Shown: positions 25,478-32,419 of the stretch, piece after piece
How the letters are laid out: each line of letters opens with the position of its first letter
Numbering within the stretch: the first letter of the stretch is position 1
Assembly (NCBI RefSeq): GCF_019334305.1
Contig: NZ_JAHWGH010000017.1
Location: forward strand, 124,001 to 188,000
Direction: 5' to 3'
DNA from: Rossellomorea orangium
Lineage (GTDB): Bacteria > Bacillota > Bacilli > Bacillales > Bacillaceae_B
DNA length: 64,000 nt
Notes under the pieces: model-generated
Told to the model about the DNA's origin: nothing
The model's database searches: none
Seen by the model: only the letters and a program-made list of their open reading frames with translations
Translations under genes and position numbers: made by a program

Positions 25478-26413
25478 TTACTTTAGTCCCTTTACAATCG
25501 TATCAACGTTATGCTTATACATACCAATGTACGTTCCTTCTTCTGTTCCTTCTTTCCCCATAGCATCTGAGAATAATTCCCCGCCTTTTTCAACTTCATG
25601 ACCTTTATCCTCTGCCCCTGCTATAACGGCTTTGATCGATTTTTCAGAGATACTTGATTCTACAAACACAGCTTTAATGTTTCTGTCTACCAATGTATTT
25701 ACAAGAGACTGCACGTCTGCTAAACCATATTCAGCATCTGTACTCAGACCTTGTAATCCCATAACTTGAAGATCGTATTTTGCTCCGAAGTAATTAAATG
25801 CATCGTGAGCTGTTACAAGAACTCTTTGTTCTTCTGGAATCTTTGACATTTCTTCCGTAGCATATGCTTTCAGTTCATCTAATTCCGCAAAGTACGTTTC
25901 AGTATTTCGAATGTAGTCTTCTTTGTTTTCAGGATCTTTCTCGATCAATCCGTCCCGCACTTGCTCTAATGCAATTTTCCATAAATCAATATCGAACCAC
26001 ACATGTGGGTCAGTTGCCGTATTATCTGCCTGATCTTTACGCAGTTTATCTTTAGGTATGCTATCAGCGATGGCATAAGTTGGTTTTTCTTTATTCATTT
26101 TTTCAAATATCTCAAGCATTTTCCCTTCTAAATGGAGACCGCTGTAGAAAATAATATCTGCTTCCTGAAGCTTACCAATATCCGACTGTTTAGCTTTGTA
26201 TAGGTGAGGATCCACCCCGGGTCCCATTAAACTTTGAACCTTTACATGTTCTCCTCCAATATTTTTAACCGCATCCCCTATTTGCCCAATTGTTGTCGTA
26301 ACGACTATTTTATCGTTTTTAGTACCCGAGGTGGTTGCTCCACAGCCTGATAGGATGAGGCCTGTCGCTAAAATAATGATCATCCCGGTAAGAGCCATTA
26401 ATCTTATTTTCAT
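25478..26413 (-). CDS. mntA: Manganese-binding lipoprotein MntA
   Basis: The 311-residue cluster A-I substrate-binding protein has a lipoprotein signal ending LILSGCG. Metal ligands are visible as His in GVDPHLYK, His in DPHVWFD, Glu in FVESSIS and a C-terminal Asp. It delivers Mn to MntCD. First gene of mntABCD, with a strong promoter and MntR operator upstream. Confidence 0.95.
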   Translation of the reverse strand: MKIRLMALTGMIIILATGLILSGCGATTSGTKNDKIVVTTTIGQIGDAVKNIGGEHVKVQSLMGPGVDPHLYKAKQSDIGKLQEADIIFYSGLHLEGKMLEIFEKMNKEKPTYAIADSIPKDKLRKDQADNTATDPHVWFDIDLWKIALEQVRDGLIEKDPENKEDYIRNTETYFAELDELKAYATEEMSKIPEEQRVLVTAHDAFNYFGAKYDLQVMGLQGLSTDAEYGLADVQSLVNTLVDRNIKAVFVESSISEKSIKAVIAGAEDKGHEVEKGGELFSDAMGKEGTEEGTYIGMYKHNVDTIVKGLK

Positions 26414-26530
26414 GTTTAATCTCCTCTCTAACCCATAAGTTTTTTGTTTTCTAATACATCTACCTTATTCTTGAAACTTGTATATGTTCACTTTTTTTTG
26501 AATAAGGAATTTATTTTATGTATGACTATA

Positions 26531-26577
26531 AAAGTTTCCTTAATGCAAATTTTATTTCCTCACTCAAAAATTGTCAA
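26531..26577 (-). promoter_or_regulatory. mntA promoter with MntR operator
   Basis: On the minus strand TTGACA (26572-26577) and TAAAAT (26549-26554) are spaced by 17 bases. The operator ATTTGCATTAAGGAAACTTT (26531-26550) begins at the -10 and extends over the predicted transcription start. It closely matches the MntR box known from B. subtilis mntH and mntA. Mn-loaded MntR should block transcription here. Confidence 0.9.
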
Positions 26578-26583
26578 CACATA

Positions 26584-26600
26584 TTAACCAAATTGGTTAA
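26584..26600. repeat. Inverted repeat between mntA and csp promoters
   Basis: TTAACCAA-A-TTGGTTAA is an 8+8 perfect dyad lying between the two divergent promoters. It has the shape of a repressor operator, but no family is recognised. Confidence 0.4.
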
Positions 26601-26626
26601 ACGTTTCCGTGAAAAAAGAGGAAATG

Positions 26627-26655
26627 TTGACTCGAAAATCGTCATATTGTATAGT
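26627..26655 (+). promoter_or_regulatory. Promoter of the cold-shock gene with a long leader
   Basis: TTGACT (26627-26632) and TATAGT (26650-26655) are 17 bases apart. The start near 26662 gives a 5' leader of about 112 bases. The leader contains the hairpin ATGCTTA-TTTTT-TAAGCAT-like around 26683-26702. Long structured leaders are a hallmark of csp genes and are used for cold-induced mRNA stability and translation. Confidence 0.8.
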
Positions 26656-26774
26656 AAAGACATCATTGAAATGGACGGTTTTCATGCTTATTTTTAAGCA
26701 TTGGGATCATTCATTTCGTGAAAACTATTTTCCATAGGCACAACTGTGCTTGAACGATTTAGGAGGATTCTAAC

Positions 26775-26975
26775 ATGCAAAATGGTAAAGTAAAATGGTT
26801 CAATAATGAAAAAGGTTTTGGATTCATCGAAGTTGAAGGTGGAGATGATGTATTCGTTCACTTCTCAGCGATTCAAGGTGAAGGGTTCAAATCATTAGAA
26901 GAAGGTCAAGAAGTTTCTTTTGAAGTTGTTGAAGGAAACCGCGGACCACAGGCAGCAAACGTAGTTAAATCATAA
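26775..26975 (+). CDS. cspD: Cold-shock protein (CspB/CspD type)
   Basis: The 66-residue OB-fold protein contains the RNP1 motif KGFGFIEV and RNP2 VFVHFSAI. It binds single-stranded RNA and DNA and acts as an RNA chaperone. TTTAGGAGGATTC upstream is a near-ideal ribosome binding site. In B. subtilis cspD lies beside ypeQ/ypeP, as here, so cspD is the likely ortholog; the other csp genes are very similar, so the letter is tentative. Confidence 0.93.
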   Translation: MQNGKVKWFNNEKGFGFIEVEGGDDVFVHFSAIQGEGFKSLEEGQEVSFEVVEGNRGPQAANVVKS

Positions 26976-26991
26976 TTGTACAAAACAATAG

Positions 26992-27037
26992 ATCAAACAT
27001 AAAAGGCAGCCATTCCTGGCTGCCTTTTATGTTTGAT
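26992..27037. terminator. Long bidirectional terminator between csp and ypeQ
   Basis: Arms 26992-27012 and 27017-27037 are perfectly complementary (21 base pairs) around TTCC. The right arm includes the ypeQ stop codon. Confidence 0.88.
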
Positions 27038-27224
27038 GCGAATCGTTCCTCTTCAATCGTGCTCCGTACTGTCGGATTTGTTCGCCAATGGTGCATTGTT
27101 CTATACAAAAGCGATGAGCATAAGTTTTACCGTACTCCTTGCGAAAATGCGCTTTAAGTAAGCAATCGTTACAGTAGGTGTCAACGAGCTCATCCACTCT
27201 ATCCACCACTTCTTTTCGATTCAT
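27027..27224 (-). CDS. ypeQ: YpeQ-like small zinc-finger protein
   Basis: The 65-residue protein has four ligand-type residues arranged as YCNDCLLK (C-x2-C) and HRFCIEQC (C-x3-C). It matches the conserved Bacillus zinc-finger protein YpeQ, next to cspD in B. subtilis. Function unknown. An upstream AGGAGTGATTTC supports the ATG. Confidence 0.82.
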   Translation of the reverse strand: MNRKEVVDRVDELVDTYCNDCLLKAHFRKEYGKTYAHRFCIEQCTIGEQIRQYGARLKRNDSHQT

Positions 27225-27288
27225 GAAATCACTCCTAGATTTATAACAATGTTCGTTTTATTAATAGAGTATATAATACCCGGTGAAA

Positions 27289-27945
27289 TTATTCTAACCG
27301 TTTGTTACTGTGTACGTTTGTTCCCTGTAATGCCTGGTTGGCGAGCTTGTCGGCTTCTTTATTGTCTTTCCTGCCCAGGATGACGAGCTCTGGCTTCAGT
27401 CTTAGCTTATGGATACGTGCTTCGATTCGATCGAGCCACCTATTTAAGCCTTCTTCGTAGCATGGCCATTCTCCCTCCACCTGTTTCATCACCACCTGGG
27501 AATCACCCTTGATTGTACAAGGAACATTTTTTACACCGATTTCTTCAAGGAGGCCAAGGGCAATATGTAATGCTGCGTATTCTGCTTCATTATTATTTTC
27601 AATTCCTTCGAGAAGTTCATTTTTCCTGATTCTAAAGGATTCCCCGCCCTTATCATAATAGATGACAATTCCGGCACCAGCATTCGACGTTTCCTTGTCA
27701 TATCCGCCGTCAAAGAACAGAACAATATTTTCAGGTTCTTTCTCCAACTCCTGATTCAATTTCATGAATTCCTTCCTACTCCATGAATTCCCCATTTCAT
27801 CAATGATTTCAAGATCAAGTACTCTTCCTGTTTTCATAAGGTCATCAATATGAATCAACGTTTCTTTTCGTGGAAAATAATCGGATTCAAACCATATATC
27901 AGAAACCGTTTTACTTTTGTATTTATATTTGATCTTCATATCCAT
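27289..27945 (-). CDS. ypeP: RNase HI-like protein YpeP
   Basis: From the ATG at 27945 the protein has 218 residues. A 65-residue N-terminal region precedes an RNase H fold with all four carboxylates: FFDGGYD, NNEAEYAAL, IKGDSQVV and RKDNKEADKLAN. YpeP is a predicted RNase H-like enzyme; activity has been doubtful or weak for the B. subtilis homologs. CGGAGTGA precedes the start. Divergent to ypdP. Confidence 0.8.
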   Translation of the reverse strand: MDMKIKYKYKSKTVSDIWFESDYFPRKETLIHIDDLMKTGRVLDLEIIDEMGNSWSRKEFMKLNQELEKEPENIVLFFDGGYDKETSNAGAGIVIYYDKGGESFRIRKNELLEGIENNNEAEYAALHIALGLLEEIGVKNVPCTIKGDSQVVMKQVEGEWPCYEEGLNRWLDRIEARIHKLRLKPELVILGRKDNKEADKLANQALQGTNVHSNKRLE

Positions 27946-27973
27946 TGTCATTCACTCCGTTTTCTCCATTTTA

Positions 27974-28002
27974 TTGTTCAAAATCATTTTTCTTTGTATA
28001 AT
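27974..28002 (+). promoter_or_regulatory. Promoter of ypdP
   Basis: TTGTTC (27974-27979) and TATAAT (27997-28002) are 17 bases apart. Confidence 0.65.
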
Positions 28003-28040
28003 GAGGACTATTGTTTCATTTATGGTTAGGAGGATATTTT

Positions 28041-28721
28041 ATGTTTAATATATGGTTTGGATTTATTTTCGTACTAGTTACGTTCTCATGTTTACTGCTC
28101 ATGTATAGAATGTTTGGACGGACCGGACTCTTTGTTTGGATCGGGATTTCCACCATTCTTGCAAACCTGCAGGTCGTTAAGACAATCGAAATCTTCGGAA
28201 TGACAGCGACATTAGGAAATGCCATGTATGGTACCGCATTTTTAGTGACGGATATCCTGAATGAAAAGTACGGGAAGAAAGATGCCCAAAAAGCAGTATG
28301 GCTCGGATTCTTCACTCTGATCGTTATGACTATTATTATGCAACTGGTGCTGCAATTTCAACCACACCCTGAGGACTTCGCACAGGAATCCCTGGCGACG
28401 ATTTTTGGCATTATCCCACGAATCGCCATTGGAAGCCTGGCTGCTTACCTGGTCAGTCAGTTAACAGATGTATACATTTTCTCATATTTAAAGGAGAAAT
28501 TCCCTACAGACGCACAGTTTTGGATTCGTAACAATGGGAGTACGATGGTGAGTCAACTATTGGATACACTTGTCTTTACAAGCATTGCTTTCCTCGGAGA
28601 ATATCCAATGGATATTTGGTTTGAAATATTTATTACAACCTATCTCCTCAAATGGGTCATTTCCCTCATGGATACCCCTTTTGGCTACATCGCTAAACGA
28701 TTTCCCAAGAATACGAACTAG
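28041..28721 (+). CDS. ypdP: Queuosine precursor transporter (YhhQ/YpdP family)
   Basis: The 226-residue membrane protein has about six helices. The family signature is visible: ANLQVVKTIEIFGMTATLGN, FLVTDILNEKYGKKDA, and RIAIGSLAAYLVSQLTDVYIF. YhhQ family proteins import preQ0/preQ1 or queuine for tRNA queuosine. The ATG at 28041 follows TTAGGAGG; the in-frame start at 28011 is upstream of that site. No preQ1 riboswitch was recognised in the short leader. Confidence 0.88.
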   Translation: MFNIWFGFIFVLVTFSCLLLMYRMFGRTGLFVWIGISTILANLQVVKTIEIFGMTATLGNAMYGTAFLVTDILNEKYGKKDAQKAVWLGFFTLIVMTIIMQLVLQFQPHPEDFAQESLATIFGIIPRIAIGSLAAYLVSQLTDVYIFSYLKEKFPTDAQFWIRNNGSTMVSQLLDTLVFTSIAFLGEYPMDIWFEIFITTYLLKWVISLMDTPFGYIAKRFPKNTN

Positions 28722-28772
28722 AAGGGAATATGCTACTATATATTATAAATATATTGTTTGATGAGGTGAATA

Positions 28773-29162
28773 ATGGTGATTGAAGTGAATGTTGATGGGG
28801 CAAGTGCCGGGAACCCCGGTCCAAGTGGCGCAGGAATCATGATCAAGAACAACGGATTAGTCGAAAAACATTCGATCCCTTTAGGAATGATGGATAATCA
28901 CGAAGCTGAATTCACTGCATGCAGGATGGCACTTGAATTCTGTTTAGAGAAGCAGGCGGATATCGTGTGGCTGCGCAGCGATTCACAAGCTGTGGTTCAG
29001 GCGATTGAGAAGGAATTTGTCCGCAACAGTCAATATAAACCATTACTTGAAGAAATTTTGGGACTCACGAAGCAAATGAACCTTTTCTTTGTCAAATGGG
29101 TACCAAGTAAAGAAAATAAAGCAGCGGATGAACTTGCCCGAAAAGCCATCCATCTGAATTAA
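28773..29162 (+). CDS. ypdQ: RNase HI-like protein YpdQ
   Basis: The 129-residue minimal RNase H fold keeps VNVDGASAGNPGPSGAG, NHEAEFTACRMAL, RSDSQAVV and ENKAADELA, i.e. the D-E-D-D set. B. subtilis YpdQ has been described as lacking clear RNase H activity; the residues here would allow metal binding. GAGGTGAATA precedes the start. Together with YpeP it is the second RNase H-like protein within 2 kb. Confidence 0.85.
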   Translation: MVIEVNVDGASAGNPGPSGAGIMIKNNGLVEKHSIPLGMMDNHEAEFTACRMALEFCLEKQADIVWLRSDSQAVVQAIEKEFVRNSQYKPLLEEILGLTKQMNLFFVKWVPSKENKAADELARKAIHLN

Positions 29163-29230
29163 AGGGATTCTTTTGAAGTAAAATAGGAAATACAATGATT
29201 GTCCCTTAATTCCTTTAAGCTATCACGAAA

Positions 29231-29267
29231 ACCACCGAAAAGGAGCTCCTTTTCGGTGGTCTTTTTT
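29231..29267 (+). terminator. Terminator of ypdQ
   Basis: Positions 29231-29260 form a perfect 30-base palindrome (ACCACCGAAAAGGAG and its complement), followed by CTTTTTTT. Confidence 0.93.
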
Positions 29268-29287
29268 TACGTTCATCAAATTACTCC

Positions 29288-29566
29288 CTATGCCAACCCC
29301 TGCAGCTCCATCCATCTTAATGCTTCCTTTCTGGAAGAGATCTGTTGGGAGTGAAGTCTTTCCAATATGGACATGTAGAAGCTGCTGTCAAATTGTTTCT
29401 GGGCTTTCAATGTGATTTCAATTGCGCTATTGACCAGTTCATCCGGGGCGTCAGTGTACTTTTTGCCAAAATAGATGAAGCCGATCGCGTCTTCTTGAAA
29501 TTTGAATCCTTTGTTTTCCAAATCTATGAGAAAATCTTCTGTTGTCTTTTTCACGTTTCTCCTCAC
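29288..29566 (-). CDS. Small conserved protein, possibly DUF6123
   Basis: The 92-residue soluble protein (TTEDFLIDLENKGFKFQED, YFGKKYTDAPDELVNSAIEI, ISSRKEALRWMELQGLA) is mostly helical. I tentatively associate it with the DUF6123 family of Bacillaceae. Function unknown. It follows the PAP2-like gene by 22 bases on the same strand. Confidence 0.55.
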   Translation of the reverse strand: MRRNVKKTTEDFLIDLENKGFKFQEDAIGFIYFGKKYTDAPDELVNSAIEITLKAQKQFDSSFYMSILERLHSQQISSRKEALRWMELQGLA

Positions 29567-29588
29567 CTTATCACCACTTTGTCTTCTC

Positions 29589-30077
29589 TTATCTTACAGA
29601 AAATTTTTTCTTTTGCCTATCCTTTTTGGAAAACAAGAAGGCAATGAAGCCAAGTAGGGACCCGAGTATTGCTCCTCCCACCACTTCCTGGGGCTGATGT
29701 CCGAGCATTTCCTTCAGTCTCTTCGGTTTTTTCTCTTTGAATTCCACGGTTTCCTTTTCATGCGCTTTCCGGACGAGCTCATCCAGGCTATTTACTTTAA
29801 GGGTCAATTCACCGGTTTGCCGGCGGATCCCCTGGGCATCGTACATGACTATCAGACCGAATATGAAAGAAAGAGCGAAGTCGACCGTTCTAACTCCTCT
29901 CTTCAACGCAATGAATGTCGTCAAAGATGACACTCCGGCACTATGGGAACTCGGCATTCCTCCGGTCTGAAAAAACAGCTCAGGCTTCCATTCCTTCTTT
30001 TTCCAAAAGTGTAGTGGGATTTTTAATCCCTGGGCAATGGCTATACTGATCAATGCGGTTACAATTCCTTTATTCAC
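29589..30077 (-). CDS. Divergent PAP2 family protein (YuiD-like)
   Basis: From the GTG at 30077 the protein has 162 residues, close to YuiD (158). It is an integral membrane protein with GGMPSSHSAGVSSLTTFIAL as the SGxxSxH-like signature and GHQPQEVVGGAILGSLLGF as the C-terminal motif. It relates to lipid phosphate phosphatases, but the active-site Arg/His set is atypical, hence divergent. GGGAGG before the GTG selects this start; the longer frame to 30152 lacks one. Confidence 0.85.
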   Translation of the reverse strand: MNKGIVTALISIAIAQGLKIPLHFWKKKEWKPELFFQTGGMPSSHSAGVSSLTTFIALKRGVRTVDFALSFIFGLIVMYDAQGIRRQTGELTLKVNSLDELVRKAHEKETVEFKEKKPKRLKEMLGHQPQEVVGGAILGSLLGFIAFLFSKKDRQKKKFSVR

Positions 30078-30125
30078 CCTCACACCTCCCTTAACCATAG
30101 TTTGTCCCAAATATCTTTCTGTACA

Positions 30126-30156
30126 TGGGATATTTGTATGTAACAATGACAAAATA
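30126..30156 (+). promoter_or_regulatory. Sigma-G-like promoter of sspL
   Basis: TGGGATA (30126-30132) and CAAAATA (30150-30156) are 17 bases apart and partly match the forespore sigma-G pattern (TGnATA / CATACTA). Confidence 0.45.
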
Positions 30157-30185
30157 ATAAAGATCTATAAAGGAGGGTTTGTAGA

Positions 30186-30323
30186 ATGACTAAAGGAAAC
30201 AATAAAAACAAAGGGAAGAACGCAAAAAGCGTTAACCCGCAAGGAATTTCCCAGGATGCTGAATTCGCCATGGAGCCGAAGAGCACATTAGAAAATGCAG
30301 CTAAAAAGAAGAACACAAAATAA
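30186..30323 (+). CDS. sspL: Small acid-soluble spore protein L
   Basis: The 45-residue basic protein begins MTKGNNKNKGKNAKSVNPQG and ends PKSTLENAAKKKNTK. The VNPQG segment and the PKSxLExxAKKKNTK tail match SspL. It is a minor forespore protein; in B. subtilis sspL also lies next to ypdQ. AAAGGAGGG is the ribosome binding site and a sigma-G-like promoter precedes it. Confidence 0.85.
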   Translation: MTKGNNKNKGKNAKSVNPQGISQDAEFAMEPKSTLENAAKKKNTK

Positions 30324-30333
30324 TTTATTACAC

Positions 30334-30369
30334 AAAAAGTGTCAGGGACTATTCAAGGTCCCTGACACT
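30334..30369 (-). terminator. Terminator of ypcP
   Basis: AGTGTCAGGGAC and GTCCCTGACACT form a perfect 12-base stem; the T-tract TTTTTG is on the minus strand. It also lies 14 bases after the sspL stop and may serve both. Confidence 0.8.
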
Positions 30370-30380
30370 CTAATGAAGGG

Positions 30381-31280
30381 TTAGCTGGAAGCCATCATTA
30401 CATTTGAACCTACTAAAAACCTTCTAAGAACTTTCAATTCCAGGTCGTCCACCAGTGAGAGCGTATCATGTGAAACGTTATTCCATCTTGCTTCCTCAAC
30501 GGAAACAGATAATGGTACTTCACAGTGAATTTCGGCCAATTTCCTTGAAACATGCAGCATGTCCAGGTCTACTTCAATTTTCTTTCGTTGAGCAGGGGTC
30601 AACTCGTGCAGATTGGCAAGGATCCCGGATATATCATTATACTGTTGTATCAGCTTCAGTGCCGTTTTCTCCCCGATTCCTTTAACCCCTGGATACCCGT
30701 CACTCGTATCTCCCATCAATGCTTTCACATCGATGAATTGTTGCGGGGTAATTCCTCTTTCTTCTTCGAAAATGTCTTTCGTATACGTTTGATAGTTTCC
30801 AAAACCTTTCTTCAGAAGCATGATTTCAATGTTATCATCAAGAAGCTGAAGAAGATCCTGGTCGCCGCTTAATACAGAAACTTTTCTCTCGGGTTGATGA
30901 AGCTTTGCCAGCGTCCCAATACAATCGTCTGCTTCATATCCGACCACTCCAACGTTGGAAAGATTGAACCCTTCAGCCACCTCTTTTGCAAGATCAAATT
31001 GAGGAATCAATTCAACCGGAGGTGCATTTCGATTCGATTTGTAATCATTGAATACTTCATTGCGGAAAGTCTGACTTCCCATATCCCAACACACAATGAT
31101 ATGGGTAGGTTTTACATGGTCAGCGGCCATCAGTAAATGCTTCATGAATCCCTGAACACCATTTGTTGGAAGTCCTTTTGAGTTCATCATGAATTGGCCG
31201 GTTACGGCTGTAGCAAAAAAAGATCGAAATAATAATGCCATGCCATCTATCAATAATAAATGCTCGTTTTTCTTTTCCAA
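30381..31280 (-). CDS. ypcP: 5'-3' exonuclease (FEN/Pol I N-domain type, YpcP)
   Basis: From the TTG at 31280 the protein has 299 residues. It carries the FEN family metal residues: LLLIDGMALLFRSFFAT, IVCWDMGSQTFR, GYEADDCIGTLA, LSGDQDLLQLL and ALMGDTSDGYPGVKGIGEKTA (the helix-three-turn-helix). It resembles the nuclease domain of DNA polymerase I without the polymerase and removes RNA primers or flaps. GAGGAG eight bases upstream supports the TTG. Confidence 0.93.
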   Translation of the reverse strand: MEKKNEHLLLIDGMALLFRSFFATAVTGQFMMNSKGLPTNGVQGFMKHLLMAADHVKPTHIIVCWDMGSQTFRNEVFNDYKSNRNAPPVELIPQFDLAKEVAEGFNLSNVGVVGYEADDCIGTLAKLHQPERKVSVLSGDQDLLQLLDDNIEIMLLKKGFGNYQTYTKDIFEEERGITPQQFIDVKALMGDTSDGYPGVKGIGEKTALKLIQQYNDISGILANLHELTPAQRKKIEVDLDMLHVSRKLAEIHCEVPLSVSVEEARWNNVSHDTLSLVDDLELKVLRRFLVGSNVMMASS

Positions 31281-31340
31281 ATCAACCACTCCTCAATACT
31301 TCGTTCCGTTCACCTTTTAAAGTATAACATATACGAATAA

Positions 31341-31382
31341 ATAGCTAATTGGAAAAGTGATGAACCTTTTCCAATTAGCTAT
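31341..31382 (-). terminator. Strong stem-loop downstream of the sulfurtransferase
   Basis: ATAGCTAATTGGAAAAG and its exact complement (17 base pairs) flank an 8-base loop. The T-tract is weak (TTTATT). Confidence 0.55.
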
Positions 31383-31389
31383 CTTTAGA

Positions 31390-32220
31390 TTATTCTTTCT
31401 CCACCTTGTGGTCTTCATAAGAAACCCAATCACTGTAGCTTCCCACATAAAGCTTCACATTAGTAAATCCAGCTTCCTTAAGAGCAATGAAATTTGGTGT
31501 GGCTGTCACACCAGATCCACAATAAACGATGATGGGGTCTTCCTTCTTCAGCTCTTTGAAACGCTTATTCTGCTCGTTTTGGCCAAGGAAATACCCTTCC
31601 TTGACCCCATCTGTCCATGGGTGATTGATGGCACCAGGTATATGGCCAGGTATACGATCAATCGGCTCTTCAAGACCCTTGAAACGTTCCGTGCTCCGTG
31701 AGTCGATCAAAGGCGTATTTCTTTCCCCATTTGCAATCTCCTTTACTTCTTGCAAAGTGCCAATAATGTCTTCTTTGAAGTTGGGACGATAGCTTCTTGG
31801 GGGATACATGGGCACAGTTGATTCCCTTTCCCCTGAAGCCTCTTTCCAAGCGGCAAATCCCCCATTCAGAACATAGACGTTCTCGTGACCGATATAATGG
31901 AATAACCACCAGCATCGGCCCGCGAATGCCCCTTCCTTTTCATCATAGATCACAATGGTTGATTGATTGTCGATCCCTGCGTCCTCGACTTTACGAAGGA
32001 AATTTTTCATATTCGGGAGAGGATGGCGTCCCCCGTGCTTTTTCGCAAATCCGGATAAATCCTTTTCAAGGTCAAAAAAGACGGCACCCGGTATATGGCT
32101 ATGATTGTAACGTTCCCGCCCTTCTCCGGGATTCCCCAAAGTAAAACGACAATCGATGACTCGTATATCCCCGTCATGAATATGGTCCATAAGCCAATCC
32201 ACCTCTACGAGCACACTCAT
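31390..32220 (-). CDS. Two-domain sulfurtransferase (3-mercaptopyruvate/thiosulfate type)
   Basis: From the ATG at 32220 the protein has 276 residues with two rhodanese domains. The active-site loop CGSGVTA near residue 236 is that of 3-mercaptopyruvate sulfurtransferases (SseA-like); an inactive N-terminal domain precedes it. The start is set by AGAGGGGGATGAAATC; the ATG overlaps the stop of the Cys-rich small gene upstream (ATGA). It transfers sulfane sulfur to thiophilic acceptors. Confidence 0.92.
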   Translation of the reverse strand: MSVLVEVDWLMDHIHDGDIRVIDCRFTLGNPGEGRERYNHSHIPGAVFFDLEKDLSGFAKKHGGRHPLPNMKNFLRKVEDAGIDNQSTIVIYDEKEGAFAGRCWWLFHYIGHENVYVLNGGFAAWKEASGERESTVPMYPPRSYRPNFKEDIIGTLQEVKEIANGERNTPLIDSRSTERFKGLEEPIDRIPGHIPGAINHPWTDGVKEGYFLGQNEQNKRFKELKKEDPIIVYCGSGVTATPNFIALKEAGFTNVKLYVGSYSDWVSYEDHKVEKE

Positions 32221-32396
32221 GATTTCATCCCCCTCTTCTTCATCAATTTCACCACTTCCTCCTTCGGTTCCCAACAGGAAAATTGATAAGTGGTTTTCGT
32301 TTCATAGCCAAGTCTTGAGCAATGATAGGTGGTCCTCCCATTCGACTTCATTCCTTCAATGTGAATGCATGTGGCACAGCAGTGATAAGGATTCAC
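32217..32396 (-). CDS. 59-residue Cys-rich protein coupled to the sulfurtransferase
   Basis: The ORF starts at GTG 32396 behind AAGGGGG. It contains NPYHCCATCIHIEG, TTYHCSRLGYETK and YQFSCWEPKE, giving five Cys and three His in a zinc-ribbon-like spacing. Its stop overlaps the sulfurtransferase start by ATGA, so the two are translationally coupled. I believe similar small proteins exist in other Bacillaceae but I cannot name a family. It could be a zinc protein or a sulfur acceptor for the rhodanese; this is inference from the pairing. Confidence 0.65.
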   Translation of the reverse strand: MNPYHCCATCIHIEGMKSNGRTTYHCSRLGYETKTTYQFSCWEPKEEVVKLMKKRGMKS

Positions 32397-32419
32397 AGAG
32401 ATTGTCCCCCTTCGCTTCT

